Notes: generated from the letters alone by a model not told the origin. 64,000 nucleotides of DNA from Agromyces protaetiae (GCF_030866785.1 NZ_CP133018.1:1736001-1800000), one strand, 5' to 3'. Shown: positions 38,922 through 48,370, counted from the first letter of the stretch. Translations and numbers: made by a program.

Positions 38922-41266
38922 CCACCGTGCCGCCTCGGGTCTCCGGTCGCCGTCGCGCGGCGACCCAGGCTCCGGATCGCGTCGCGATCGCGACGGGCGC
39001 GGCGTTGCTCGCCGGGCTGTTCGCCGCGGCGATGATCCCCTGGTGGCCCGTGTACGAGAGCCCGGCGGTCGTCGTGTGCGCCACCGTGGCCGTGCTCGCC
39101 GGACTCGGACTCGGCATCGCGGGTGCGCTCCTGCGGTGGCCGGCCTGGCTCGTCGCCGCGGCCGTCGCCGCCGCGTACCTGCTGCTCGGCGTGCCGGTGG
39201 CCGTCCCGAGTCAGGCGTGGCTCGTCGTCCTCCCGACCCCGGCCGGCCTGGTCGACCTCGTGGCGGGCGCAGCCCTGTCGTGGAAGCAGCTGCTGACGGT
39301 CGCCGCTCCCGTCGGCTCCTATCAGGCCCTGCTCGTGCCGGTCTTCCTGCTCGGCCTCGTGGGGGCGACCGTCGCCGCAACGATCGCGTTCCGTTCGAGG
39401 CATCCGGTCGCCGCCGCGATCCCACCCGCGATCGTGTTCGTCGCGGGCATCGCCCTCGGCGTCGTCGACGACCGGCTGGCCGCCTCGGCCGGGCTCGCGT
39501 TCCTCGTCGCGGTGGTCGCGTGGCTCGTCCGCGCCGCGATCGTGCGGCGCCGTGCACTCGGTGGCTCGGCGCGCATGGAGGCGGCGCTCGCGGACACACG
39601 CCGGGTGCTCGGCGCGACCGCGATCCTGTCGTTCGCGCTGGCCGGCGCGGCCGTCGCCGCCGTCGCACTGCCGATCCCGCAGCGCACGGTGGCGCGATCC
39701 GAGCTGCAACCGCCCTTCGAACCTCGCGACGAACGCAGCCCGCTGATCGGCTTCAGGGCCGCGTTCCAGCCGGGGTCGCGCGAACAGCCCATGCTCGAGG
39801 TGCGTGGCCTGCCCGACGGCGCCGGTCTGCGGATCGCCGCGCTCGATTCGTATGACGGGGTCGTCTATCGGGTCGGCGGAGACGACGGCCAGGGAGTCTC
39901 GGGCCGCTTCGCGCGCCTGCCGTACCGGCTCGACCAGTCCGCGGCCGTCGGCAGCGAGGTGCGGCTCGACGTCAGGGTGCTCGGTTACTCCGACGTGTGG
40001 GTCCCGGGTGCAGGACAGCTCGAACGCATCGAGTTCGCGGGGCCGCGCCAGGACGCGCTCGCCGATGGATTCGTGTACAACGACGTGACGGGAACCGCTG
40101 CGGTGCGTGACGGATTCGATCCCGGCGACGCGTACACCGCGTGGTCGATCGTCCCGTCGGTCCCCGGCGACCTGGCGGAGCTGCAGCCGGGCACCGCGGT
40201 GCTGCCGCCTTCGCCCGTGCTCCCCGACGAACTCGCGGCGCTGCTCGTGCAGTGGGCGCCAGCCGAGGACGAGCCGGGCGAACGCCTCGCGGCGATGATC
40301 GGCGGTCTGCACCGCGACGGGTATGTCAGTCACGGGCAGGAGGGCGAGGAGCCGAGCCGGTCTGGACACGCCCACGACCGGATCGCCGAGCTCGCCGTGG
40401 GACGCCCGATGCTCGGCGACGGCGAGCAGTACGCCGTCGCCGCGGCACTGATGGCGCGCGAGATCGGATTCCCCTCGCGGGTCGTGGTCGGCTACCTCCC
40501 ATCGGCCGCCGCCGACAGCACGGGCACCGACAGTGCCGGCAGCGAGAGCACGCGCAGCGGCGGGGTGGTGCTCAGCAACAGCGATCTCCAGGCCTGGATC
40601 GAAGTGCAGACCGCCGATGGGGCCTGGCGTCAGGTCGATCCGAACCCGGAGGTCCGCGAGATTCCCGAACGGCAACCCGATGAACCGGTCGTGGTCTCCC
40701 GGCCCCAGTCCGCCCTGCCGCCGCCTGAACCGCGCACGCCGGTCGACGACCTGGCCGATGAGCCGGAGGAGGCCGGCGATGACGGGTCGGCCGATGACCA
40801 GGCCTGGCTCGGCACCCTGTTCAACGTCCTGTCCGGCGTCGGCATCACGCTGCTCATCCTCAGCCTGATCGCGAGCCCGTTCCTCGCGATCATCGCCGCG
40901 AAGCTCCGGCGACGGCGCATCCGTCGCCGGGCGGGAACCGTGGAGCAGCGCATCGAGGGCGGCTGGCAGGAGTTCGCCGACACCGCGGCCGACTTCGGGC
41001 TCCCGGTGGCGGGTGCGGGCACGCGGGCCGAGCAGGCCGCATCCGTCGGCGGGCTCGACTCGCTCGTGCTCGCGGGCGTCGTCGATCGAGCGCTGTACGC
41101 ACCCGATGCTCCGGTCGAGGGAGACGACGAGCGGGTCTGGACCGCCGTCGCGGAGCTGCGGAGACGCCTCGCCAGCGAGGCCGGGACCCGCCGCAGCCTG
41201 CTCGCCGCGATCTCACTGGGGTCGCTCGGGGGGTACGCTAACTCGCGGAGGGGAGGCCGTTCGTGA
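38918..41266 (+). CDS. TgpA/DUF3488-type membrane protein with catalytically degenerate transglutaminase domain
   Basis: The 782-residue protein has about six N-terminal membrane helices (residues 20-250), a large external region, and a transglutaminase-like core at about 440-580, then a membrane helix (about 645-670) and a cytoplasmic tail. In active members the core reads G-Y-C-E-Q-F-A; here it is GDGEQYA at about residues 501-507, with Gly in place of the catalytic Cys. The catalytic His before AW is Gln (LQAWIEV, about residue 557). Only the Asp of VDPNP (about 574) remains. Transamidation or protease activity is therefore unlikely; a binding or scaffold role is inferred. Confidence 0.85.
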   Translation: MTTVPPRVSGRRRAATQAPDRVAIATGAALLAGLFAAAMIPWWPVYESPAVVVCATVAVLAGLGLGIAGALLRWPAWLVAAAVAAAYLLLGVPVAVPSQAWLVVLPTPAGLVDLVAGAALSWKQLLTVAAPVGSYQALLVPVFLLGLVGATVAATIAFRSRHPVAAAIPPAIVFVAGIALGVVDDRLAASAGLAFLVAVVAWLVRAAIVRRRALGGSARMEAALADTRRVLGATAILSFALAGAAVAAVALPIPQRTVARSELQPPFEPRDERSPLIGFRAAFQPGSREQPMLEVRGLPDGAGLRIAALDSYDGVVYRVGGDDGQGVSGRFARLPYRLDQSAAVGSEVRLDVRVLGYSDVWVPGAGQLERIEFAGPRQDALADGFVYNDVTGTAAVRDGFDPGDAYTAWSIVPSVPGDLAELQPGTAVLPPSPVLPDELAALLVQWAPAEDEPGERLAAMIGGLHRDGYVSHGQEGEEPSRSGHAHDRIAELAVGRPMLGDGEQYAVAAALMAREIGFPSRVVVGYLPSAAADSTGTDSAGSESTRSGGVVLSNSDLQAWIEVQTADGAWRQVDPNPEVREIPERQPDEPVVVSRPQSALPPPEPRTPVDDLADEPEEAGDDGSADDQAWLGTLFNVLSGVGITLLILSLIASPFLAIIAAKLRRRRIRRRAGTVEQRIEGGWQEFADTAADFGLPVAGAGTRAEQAASVGGLDSLVLAGVVDRALYAPDAPVEGDDERVWTAVAELRRRLASEAGTRRSLLAAISLGSLGGYANSRRGGRS

Positions 41267-41829
41267 GGTGCCGGATCTGCGGGGCCGAGTTGCCCGACGG
41301 AGCGATGTTCTGCGGGGAATGCGGCAGTTCGACGAGCGCGACGCCCGAGTCGCGCCGCCGACCCGATCCTCGCCCCGGCGACACGACCATCCTCGAACGC
41401 TCGAAACTCGCGACCGGCGTGGTGAGCGTGCCGGTCGACGGGTTCCGCCCGGTTGAGCCGGAACCGAGCGTCTCTGCCGCGGGTGCCGCCCGGGCGGCGG
41501 AACCGGTGTCGTTCACCCTGCGCTTCAGCACCGGAGAGACGCTGCACGTCTCGGGGACGGGGTTGATCGGCCGGAAGCCGCTGCCGCAGCCGGGCGAGTC
41601 GTTCGATCAGCTGGTGCAGATCGCCGACCGCACGCTGTCGGTCTCGAAGTCCCATCTCGAGTTCGGGCAGCACGACGGCATGCTCTGGATCTCCGACCGC
41701 TTCTCCGGCAACGGCACCGTGGTCCGCCGGCCCGACGACGGTGCGCTGCGCTGCGAGCCGGGCCGCCGATACCTGGTCCCGCGTGGCAGCCGTGTCGAGC
41801 TCGCCGACCAGCACTTCGTGGTGGACTGA
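41263..41829 (+). CDS. Zinc-ribbon and FHA domain protein
   Basis: The 188-residue protein starts with a zinc ribbon CRICG-x9-FCGECG (residues 3-20). After a Pro/Arg-rich linker comes an FHA domain (about 90-188) with LIGRKPLPQPGE, SKSHLEF and RFSGNGTVV. It is a second phosphothreonine reader in the operon, so the kinase probably signals to two docking proteins. GTG start overlaps the transglutaminase-like gene (GTGA). Confidence 0.88.
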   Translation: MRCRICGAELPDGAMFCGECGSSTSATPESRRRPDPRPGDTTILERSKLATGVVSVPVDGFRPVEPEPSVSAAGAARAAEPVSFTLRFSTGETLHVSGTGLIGRKPLPQPGESFDQLVQIADRTLSVSKSHLEFGQHDGMLWISDRFSGNGTVVRRPDDGALRCEPGRRYLVPRGSRVELADQHFVVD

Positions 41830-41918
41830 GGTCCTGCACAGCCGACCGCGACCGGCGTTCATCCACCGAGTCGGCTGCGCACGTGGCCGTCGGCGATCGC
41901 ATCTGATCTGCTGAGGCC

Positions 41919-44900
41919 GTGTCTGATCCGCCGAGGGACGTGGCCGGAGCCGCGTGGAGTGCTCGCGAACCGCTCGAGTCGCCGGGTCGGCGACCCGATG
42001 CGTCGCTCCACTTGCCGTCGGCGGCTCGAGACGAGTCGCGGCCCGGATTTCCCTGGCTCGCCTCCTGCGCGCCCGTGGTCGGGGCGGTCCTGCTCTGGAC
42101 GATGACCGGCTCGCCACTCGCACTCGCCTTCGCGGCGCTCGGCCCGGTCGTCGCACTGGCCTCGATGATCGACGGCCGCCGTCACGCCGCCGCCGGTCGT
42201 CGCCGATGGAGCGCCGAACGGCGCGCCGCGCTCGATGAGCTGCGGCGGGAGGTCGGCCGGCGGCATGCCGGAGAACGCGCGGCCGCGTGGCGAACCACGC
42301 CGCCCGCCTCAGCGATGCTCGAGCACGCCCCTGGAGTGGGCTGGCGCGGGAGCGGGCCGGGCCTCGTCGTGATCGGGCGCGGCGACGTGCCGAGCGCGGT
42401 ACGGGTCGGCGGAACGCCGTTCGACGAGTGCGATCGCGTGCTGCTCCGCGAGGCGGCGGTCGTCAGCGACGCGCCGGTCCACGCCGATCCGCGGGGCGGG
42501 CTCGGCTTCGTGGGGCCGCCGCCGCTCGCACGGGCGGCCGCGCGGTCCGCGCTCATCCAGCTCGCGCACCTCGCGATGCCCGGTGCCATCGCGGTGCACG
42601 TGCCCGACGGTCCGGAGTGGGCCTGGGCGAGCGAGCTTCCGCACCGGACCGGCTCGGAGTCCATCGTCATCGACGAGGGCGCGGCGCCCGGCGAGACGGT
42701 CGATGCACCGGCGCGGCCGGCGAAGGACGCACGGCCCGGTGCCGGCTGGCACGTGGCGACCGCATCCACGGCCGCCGGGCTTCCGCCGGGCCTCGCCACG
42801 GTCGTGCGGGTGGTGCATCCGGCGCACGCGATCGTCGAGCGCGAGGCGGCCCGGCCCGGGCATCGAGTGATCGTTCCCGAGCTGGTGTCGATGGCAGATG
42901 CCGCGTCCTGGGCGGCTGCCGCCCGGGCGGCTGCCGCCCGAGCCGGACTCGCCGACGGCGGTTCGACCGTCCCGGCCGATGTCCCGATCGCCACCCTCGT
43001 GCAGCCGGCGCGCCGGCACTCCGAGCGGTCGACGCTCGCGGTCGTCGTCGGAGTGGGCGCGGGCGGTCCGGTCGAGCTCGACCTCGTGCGCGAGGGGCCG
43101 CACGCCCTCGTCGCCGGAACGAGCGGGAGCGGCAAGAGCGAGTTCCTCGTGACCTGGCTGGCGGCACTCGCCGCGGTGCATCCGCCCGAGCTCGTCGCGT
43201 TCCTCCTGGTGGACTTCAAGGGCGGTGCGGCGTTCGAGCCCCTGCGCGGACTCCCGCACGTCGCCGGGCTCGTGACCGACCTCGACGAAGCCGAGGCGGT
43301 CCGCGCGGTCCAGAGTCTGCGTGCCGAGCTCCGGCATCGTGAGGAGGTGCTTCGAGCTGCCGGGTGCCGTGCCATCGCCGAGCTGCCGGATGAGACGGTG
43401 CTGCCCCGGCTCATCATCGTCGTCGACGAGTTCCAGGCGATGGTGGAACGGTTCCCGGACCTCGCTCCGCTCATCGGCGACATCGCGTCGCGCGGGCGGT
43501 CGCTCGGCGTGCACCTGGTGCTCGCCGCGCAGCGGCCGAACGGCGTGGTCCGCGAGAATGTGACGGCGAACTGCGGTCTCCGGGTCTCGCTCCGGGTGCT
43601 GCACCGCGCCGACAGCCTCGCCGTGCTCGGTGTGGAACACGCGGCCGCGCTCGATCCCTCGTCCCCGGGGCGTGCGCTGGTCGCGCGCGACGGCGTCGCG
43701 ATCGAGTTCCAGTCGGCGCTCGCGTCGCCCGCGTCCATCGAGCGCGTGCGGCTCGGCGCGACGGGGGCTCCGGCGCGGCGCCCGTGGCTCGACCCGCTCC
43801 CGCGACGGCTCACCCTCGCCACGCTGGATGCGGAGCCACTCGAACCCGCTGCCCAGGGCGACGAGCTGACGTTCGGGCTCGCGGACGATCCCGATCGGCA
43901 GCGGCGCGAGCGCGCGGCGTGGCACCCGCACCGGGACGGTCCGTTCCTCGTCGTGGGTTCCGCGGGCAGCGGTCGTTCGACCGTCCTCGGCGCGATCGCC
44001 GCGGCGTTCGCCGATCGGCACGGCGCCGGGTCGGTCGTCGTGCTCGGTGGGCCGCCCAGCACCGAGTGGGATGTCGTGCACGACGCGCTCCTCCGGGTCG
44101 GGGGCGGCGCGCGGGAACCCCGCCTGCTGATCGCAGACGATCTCGACGTGCGCTACCGGTCGTGGCCGGAGGACCACCGACTCGCGGTGCTCGACGCGAT
44201 CGCGGCGCTCGGCCGCGAGGGGCGCTCGGGCGGCCTGCACCTCGCGGCCTCGGCCATGACGGCGCGCTCGCTTCCCGGACCCATGCGGGACACGTTCGGC
44301 GCGGCCGTGCTGCTCCGTCATGCCGGTCGAACCGACGTGGTGCAGGCGGGCGGTGTCGGCGAGCTCTGGCGCGCCGACGATCCGCCCGGCGCGGGGCAAT
44401 GGCACGGGCGGCGCATCCAGGTCGTCGACCGCGGGCGGCCCGGTCCTCCCTCGACCCGCCCCGTGCCGTCGCTGCGACTGGCCGCCGACGTGCCGATCGC
44501 CGTCGTGAGCGCGTCACCCGCACGTGACGCCGAGGCGCTCGTCGCCGCGGTCGGGCGCGATCTGATCCTGCTGCGACACGGCACGGACGGCGCGGCTCGG
44601 GCGCTCTCGGCCCTCCAGGACGCGGCGCCGGTCGTCGTGGGGGACGCCGAGGCGTGGTCGGCGAACTGGATGCTGCTCGCCACGATCCGGGAGCGCGGCG
44701 CGCTCGTGGTGCACGCGAGCGCCGCAGAACTGCGCAGCATCACCCGCGACCGCGTGCCGCCCCCGATGCTCGATCCCGGCCTGACCCAGTGCTGGGTGAT
44801 CCTGCCGGGCGAGGCCCCGGCCAGGTTCGGCTGGCCGCTGACCCGTATCGAGGGTCCGCATCGGACCGAACCTGCGGAATCCTCGGTCGTTTGGCCCGCA

Positions 44901-44921
44901 CGAAACGGAATTCGCGGGTGA
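41919..44921 (+). CDS. FtsK/SpoIIIE-type ATPase, EccC-like
   Basis: The 1000-residue protein has two N-terminal membrane helices (about residues 46-85), then tandem P-loop domains. Domain 1 is intact: Walker A GTSGSGKSEF (about 400-409), VDFKGGAAFEPL and Walker B LIIVVDEF (about 498-505). Domain 2 has a Walker A with Arg in place of Lys (GSAGSGRST, about 680-688) and a Walker B without Glu (LLIADDLD), so it is probably inactive. This pattern of intact and degenerate modules is like type VII secretion EccC, but no EsxA/B, EccB, EccD, EccE or mycosin gene is in the window. It is the last gene of the operon, 90 bases after the FHA protein. Confidence 0.87.
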   Translation: MSDPPRDVAGAAWSAREPLESPGRRPDASLHLPSAARDESRPGFPWLASCAPVVGAVLLWTMTGSPLALAFAALGPVVALASMIDGRRHAAAGRRRWSAERRAALDELRREVGRRHAGERAAAWRTTPPASAMLEHAPGVGWRGSGPGLVVIGRGDVPSAVRVGGTPFDECDRVLLREAAVVSDAPVHADPRGGLGFVGPPPLARAAARSALIQLAHLAMPGAIAVHVPDGPEWAWASELPHRTGSESIVIDEGAAPGETVDAPARPAKDARPGAGWHVATASTAAGLPPGLATVVRVVHPAHAIVEREAARPGHRVIVPELVSMADAASWAAAARAAAARAGLADGGSTVPADVPIATLVQPARRHSERSTLAVVVGVGAGGPVELDLVREGPHALVAGTSGSGKSEFLVTWLAALAAVHPPELVAFLLVDFKGGAAFEPLRGLPHVAGLVTDLDEAEAVRAVQSLRAELRHREEVLRAAGCRAIAELPDETVLPRLIIVVDEFQAMVERFPDLAPLIGDIASRGRSLGVHLVLAAQRPNGVVRENVTANCGLRVSLRVLHRADSLAVLGVEHAAALDPSSPGRALVARDGVAIEFQSALASPASIERVRLGATGAPARRPWLDPLPRRLTLATLDAEPLEPAAQGDELTFGLADDPDRQRRERAAWHPHRDGPFLVVGSAGSGRSTVLGAIAAAFADRHGAGSVVVLGGPPSTEWDVVHDALLRVGGGAREPRLLIADDLDVRYRSWPEDHRLAVLDAIAALGREGRSGGLHLAASAMTARSLPGPMRDTFGAAVLLRHAGRTDVVQAGGVGELWRADDPPGAGQWHGRRIQVVDRGRPGPPSTRPVPSLRLAADVPIAVVSASPARDAEALVAAVGRDLILLRHGTDGAARALSALQDAAPVVVGDAEAWSANWMLLATIRERGALVVHASAAELRSITRDRVPPPMLDPGLTQCWVILPGEAPARFGWPLTRIEGPHRTEPAESSVVWPARNGIRG
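42911..42940 (+). repeat. Perfect 15-bp tandem duplication in the EccC-like gene
   Basis: GGCGGCTGCCGCCCG occurs twice head to tail (42911-42925, 42926-42940) and encodes two Ala-Ala-Ala-Ala-Arg units. The junction GCCGCCCGGGCGGC is palindromic. It keeps the frame and looks like a recent slippage event. Confidence 0.75.
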
Positions 44922-45023
44922 TGTTCCCAGAAATTAACGATTCCGAGACCGAACCGTGAATTCGACCCCTCAGTGTGTAAGTATCTTCCCACCCGCAATG
45001 AGGCGTTCTCGATTGGAGCCCAT

Positions 45024-46241
45024 GTGTCCGCACGTCGCCCCCTCCCCGAAGACCCGATCGTCCGTTCGCTCGTCGTGCAGGCCCGGCGCGCCCAGCTGAA
45101 CCGCCGCACCCTGCTCACCGGCGCCGGGGTCGGTGCCTCGGCGCTCGCGCTCGCGGCCTGCTCGACGGGCGGCGGGCAGGCGAAGCCCAGCGCCGCCGCG
45201 GACGAGTCGGCCACCGACAAGACCCTCAACTGGGCCAACTGGGCGGCGTACATCGACGAGGACGACAGCGGGGACTACCCGACGCTCACCCGGTTCACCG
45301 AAGAGACCGGCATCGAGGTGAACTACGAGGTCGCCGTCGACGACAACAACACCTACTACGGCAAGGTCAAGGACCAGCTCGCGCTCGGCCAGGACATCGG
45401 TGCCGACACCGTGTGTCTCACCGACTGGATGGTGAGCCGCTGGATCCGTCTCGGGTATACGCAGAAGCTCGATCACTCGAACATCCCGAACCTCGCCAAC
45501 CTCGCGCCGGCACTCGAGGATCCCGACTTCGATCCCGGCCGCGAGATGTCCGTGCCGTGGCAGGGCGGCTTCGCCGGCATCTGCTGGAACAAGGCGGCGA
45601 TCCCCGGCGGGCTCGAGTCGGTGGAAGATCTCTGGAACCCGGACTTCAAGGGACGCGTCGGCGTGCTCTCCGAGATGCGCGACACGATCGGGCTGCTCAT
45701 GCTGCAGAACGGCGTCGACATCTCGGGGGAGTGGGGCGACGCCGAGTTCGAGGCGGCGAACGACCTGCTGCGGGAGCAGGTCGAGTCGGGCCAGGTCCGC
45801 AACATCAAGGGCAACTCCTACCTCGAGGACCTCAAGAGCGGCGACACCCTGGCCGCGATCTGCTGGTCAGGGGACATCACCGTCATCAATGCCGAGGCGG
45901 GCGACCAGTGGGAGTTCGCCATCCCGTCGGCGGGAGCGACGCTCTGGAACGACAACTTCCTCGTGCCGATCGGTTCGAGCCGCAAGACCAACGCCGAGAC
46001 GCTCATCAACTACTACTACGAGCCCGAGGTCGCGGCCGAGGTCGCCGCGTGGGTGAACTACATCACGCCGGTCGTCGGCGCGAAGGAGGCCGCGGCAGCG
46101 ATCGATCCCGAGCTCGCCGAGAACCAGCTCATCTTCCCCGACGAAGAGACGCTCTCGCGGGCGCACATCTTCCGTTCCCTCACGGGTGCCGAGGAGCAGA
46201 AGTACCAGGCCGAGTTCCAGAGCATCCTGCTCGGTTCGTGA
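45024..46241 (+). CDS. potD: Polyamine ABC transporter substrate-binding lipoprotein
   Basis: This 405-residue binding protein has a twin-arginine-like signal (LNRRTLLTGAG) ending in the lipobox LALAAC (about residues 40-45), so it is probably a Tat-exported lipoprotein. The mature part has the PotD features NWANWAAYIDED, FTEETGIEVNYEV and WSGDITVINAE. It would capture spermidine or putrescine outside the membrane. GTG 45024 is chosen because TTGGAGCCC lies just upstream. First gene of potD-A-B-C. Confidence 0.87.
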   Translation: MSARRPLPEDPIVRSLVVQARRAQLNRRTLLTGAGVGASALALAACSTGGGQAKPSAAADESATDKTLNWANWAAYIDEDDSGDYPTLTRFTEETGIEVNYEVAVDDNNTYYGKVKDQLALGQDIGADTVCLTDWMVSRWIRLGYTQKLDHSNIPNLANLAPALEDPDFDPGREMSVPWQGGFAGICWNKAAIPGGLESVEDLWNPDFKGRVGVLSEMRDTIGLLMLQNGVDISGEWGDAEFEAANDLLREQVESGQVRNIKGNSYLEDLKSGDTLAAICWSGDITVINAEAGDQWEFAIPSAGATLWNDNFLVPIGSSRKTNAETLINYYYEPEVAAEVAAWVNYITPVVGAKEAAAAIDPELAENQLIFPDEETLSRAHIFRSLTGAEEQKYQAEFQSILLGS

Positions 46242-46251
46242 CCGGGGGCAG

Positions 46252-47457
46252 ATGATGGCGTCAGTACGCGAGTTCTCCGAGCGGGGCGCCGACCTCGAAC
46301 TCTCGGGCATCCAGAAGCGCTTCCCCGGGTTCACGGCGATCGAGGACCTCGATCTCACGATCCCGGCCGGTTCGTTCTTCGCCCTCCTCGGCCCGTCAGG
46401 CTGCGGCAAGACCACGACTCTGCGACTCGTGGCGGGCCTTGAAGAACCCACGAAGGGTCGCATCCTGATCGGCGGGCGCGACGTGACCGACACCAAGGCG
46501 CATGAGCGTCCGGTGAACACGGTGTTCCAGAGCTATGCGCTGTTTCCGCACATGACGATCGTCGAGAACGTCGCCTTCGGGCTCAAGCGCCGTCGCATCG
46601 GCGATGCGATGACCAGGGCGCACGACGCGCTGAAGCTCGTCGAGCTCGATCACCTCGCCCAGCGCCGGCCGCAGCAGCTCTCGGGCGGCCAGCAGCAGCG
46701 GGTCGCGCTCGCCCGAGCCATCGTGAACCGGCCGGCACTGCTGCTCCTCGACGAACCGCTGGGCGCGCTCGACCTCAAGCTGCGCCGTCAGATGCAACTC
46801 GAGCTCAAGGGCATCCAAGAAGAGGTGGGGCTGACCTTCCTGCACGTCACGCACGACCAGGAGGAGGCTATGACCATGGCCGACACGGTCGCCGTGATGA
46901 ACAAGGGCGCGATCGAGCAGATGGGTGCGCCGGAAGAGCTGTACGATCTGCCGCGCACCGTATTCGTGGCCAACTTCCTGGGCCAGTCGAACCTGTTCAC
47001 CGGGCCCGTCAGCGGAAGCAGCGAGCTCGCCGTCACGGTCGACGCGGGCGGCCACGCGATCACGGTGCCGGCGAATCGCGCGCAACGCCATCGCGGCACG
47101 ATCACCGTCGGCGTGCGCCCCGAGAAGGTCGTGCTGCACGTCCAGGATCCCGGTGCAGCATCCGACCGGAACACGCTCGGGCCCGGCCGTGTGGTCGACG
47201 TCTCGTTCTCCGGTGTGAGCACGCAGTATCTCGTCGAGGTGACCGGCGTGGGAACGGTGACGGTGTTCGCCCAGAACGTCGGGCACGGACCGGTCGCAGC
47301 GCTCGGTGCCGAGGTCTGGGTGAGCTGGGAGATCGCGCACGGGTTCGGCCTCGCCGACGAGCCGGGTCACGGCGAGCGGTTCGCCGCGGACGATTCGACG
47401 AGCTCGATCGCGGTGCAGCATCGCGAGGACCTGCTCGCGGAGCTCGGAGACCGCTGA
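46252..47457 (+). CDS. potA: Polyamine ABC transporter ATP-binding protein
   Basis: The 401-residue ATPase has Walker A GPSGCGKTT (about residues 45-53), Q-loop FQSYALFPHMTI, signature LSGGQQQR (about 144-151), Walker B LLLLDEPLGALDLKLR and the H-loop HVTHDQEEA. A C-terminal TOBE domain (about 275-360) is present, as in PotA/CysA-type importers. It starts ten bases after the potD stop at tandem ATG codons. Confidence 0.9.
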   Translation: MMASVREFSERGADLELSGIQKRFPGFTAIEDLDLTIPAGSFFALLGPSGCGKTTTLRLVAGLEEPTKGRILIGGRDVTDTKAHERPVNTVFQSYALFPHMTIVENVAFGLKRRRIGDAMTRAHDALKLVELDHLAQRRPQQLSGGQQQRVALARAIVNRPALLLLDEPLGALDLKLRRQMQLELKGIQEEVGLTFLHVTHDQEEAMTMADTVAVMNKGAIEQMGAPEELYDLPRTVFVANFLGQSNLFTGPVSGSSELAVTVDAGGHAITVPANRAQRHRGTITVGVRPEKVVLHVQDPGAASDRNTLGPGRVVDVSFSGVSTQYLVEVTGVGTVTVFAQNVGHGPVAALGAEVWVSWEIAHGFGLADEPGHGERFAADDSTSSIAVQHREDLLAELGDR

Positions 47458-47458
47458 C

Positions 47459-48370
47459 ATGGCCTTCGCAGCATTCGCGACGGCAGAGGCGCAGCCGCAG
47501 GCGCCCAAGAAGCGGAGTCGCATCGCGCTGCTCCTGCTGCTGCCGGGCATTGCCTATCTGGTGCTGTTCTTCCTCACGCCGCTCGTCTCTCTCCTCCTCA
47601 CGAGCCTCCAGGCGCCGAGCGAGTTCGGCGACATCGGGGTGTACGACTACGCGTTCAACTGGCAGAACTACGTCACGGTCATCAGCGACTACTGGCCGCA
47701 CATCCTGCGTTCGTTCGGCTACGCGCTCGCCGCCACCGTGCTCGCCCTGCTGTTCAGCTATCCGCTGGCGTACTTCATCGGCGTGAAGGCAAGGCGGTGG
47801 CCCCTGCTGCAGAGCCTCATGCTGGTACTCGTCATCGCCCCGTTCTTCATCAGCTTCCTGCTCCGCACGCTGGCATGGAAGCAGATCCTCTCGGATGAGT
47901 CCTTCATCATCACGTCGCTCAAGGCGCTGTCGCTGCTCGCACCCGACGCGCACTTCACGGGCACGCCGTTCGCGGTCATCTTCGGCTTGACGTACAACTT
48001 CATCCCGTTCATGACCCTGCCGCTGTACACGACGCTCGAACGCCTCGATGTGCGGTACCTCGAGGCGGGGTCCGATCTCTACGCGAGCCCGTTCCAGGTC
48101 TTCCGCAAGGTGACGGTTCCGCTGTCGATGCCGGGGATCGTGGCGGGCACGCTGCTCACGTTCATCCCCGCCGCCGGTGACTACATCAACGCCAGCCGCG
48201 ACTTCCTCGGCGGGCCGGACACCCAGATGATGGGCAACGTGATCGAGGCGAACTTCCTCGTGCTGCTGAACTATCCGGCGGCCGCGGCGCTGTCGATCGT
48301 CCTCATGGCCGCGATCCTGGTGCTCGTCGGCGTCTACGTGAAACGCTCCGGAACGGAGGACCTGCTGTGA
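47459..48370 (+). CDS. potB: Polyamine ABC transporter permease
   Basis: This 303-residue permease has six predicted membrane helices and the coupling (EAA) loop EAGSDLYASPFQVFRKVTVPLSMPGIVAG (about residues 201-229). It starts one base after the potA stop and overlaps potC by four bases (GTGA). Confidence 0.9.
   Translation: MAFAAFATAEAQPQAPKKRSRIALLLLLPGIAYLVLFFLTPLVSLLLTSLQAPSEFGDIGVYDYAFNWQNYVTVISDYWPHILRSFGYALAATVLALLFSYPLAYFIGVKARRWPLLQSLMLVLVIAPFFISFLLRTLAWKQILSDESFIITSLKALSLLAPDAHFTGTPFAVIFGLTYNFIPFMTLPLYTTLERLDVRYLEAGSDLYASPFQVFRKVTVPLSMPGIVAGTLLTFIPAAGDYINASRDFLGGPDTQMMGNVIEANFLVLLNYPAAAALSIVLMAAILVLVGVYVKRSGTEDLL

Noticed and set aside
41919..44921. Type VII (ESX) secretion system
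   Set aside because: Only the motor looks EccC-like. No WXG100, EccB, EccD, EccE or mycosin gene is in the window, so calling a full ESX locus is not supported.
44922..45023. Promoter of the pot operon
   Set aside because: The region is AT-richer than its surroundings and has TAAGTAT near 44980, but no hexamer pair at proper spacing could be chosen with confidence.
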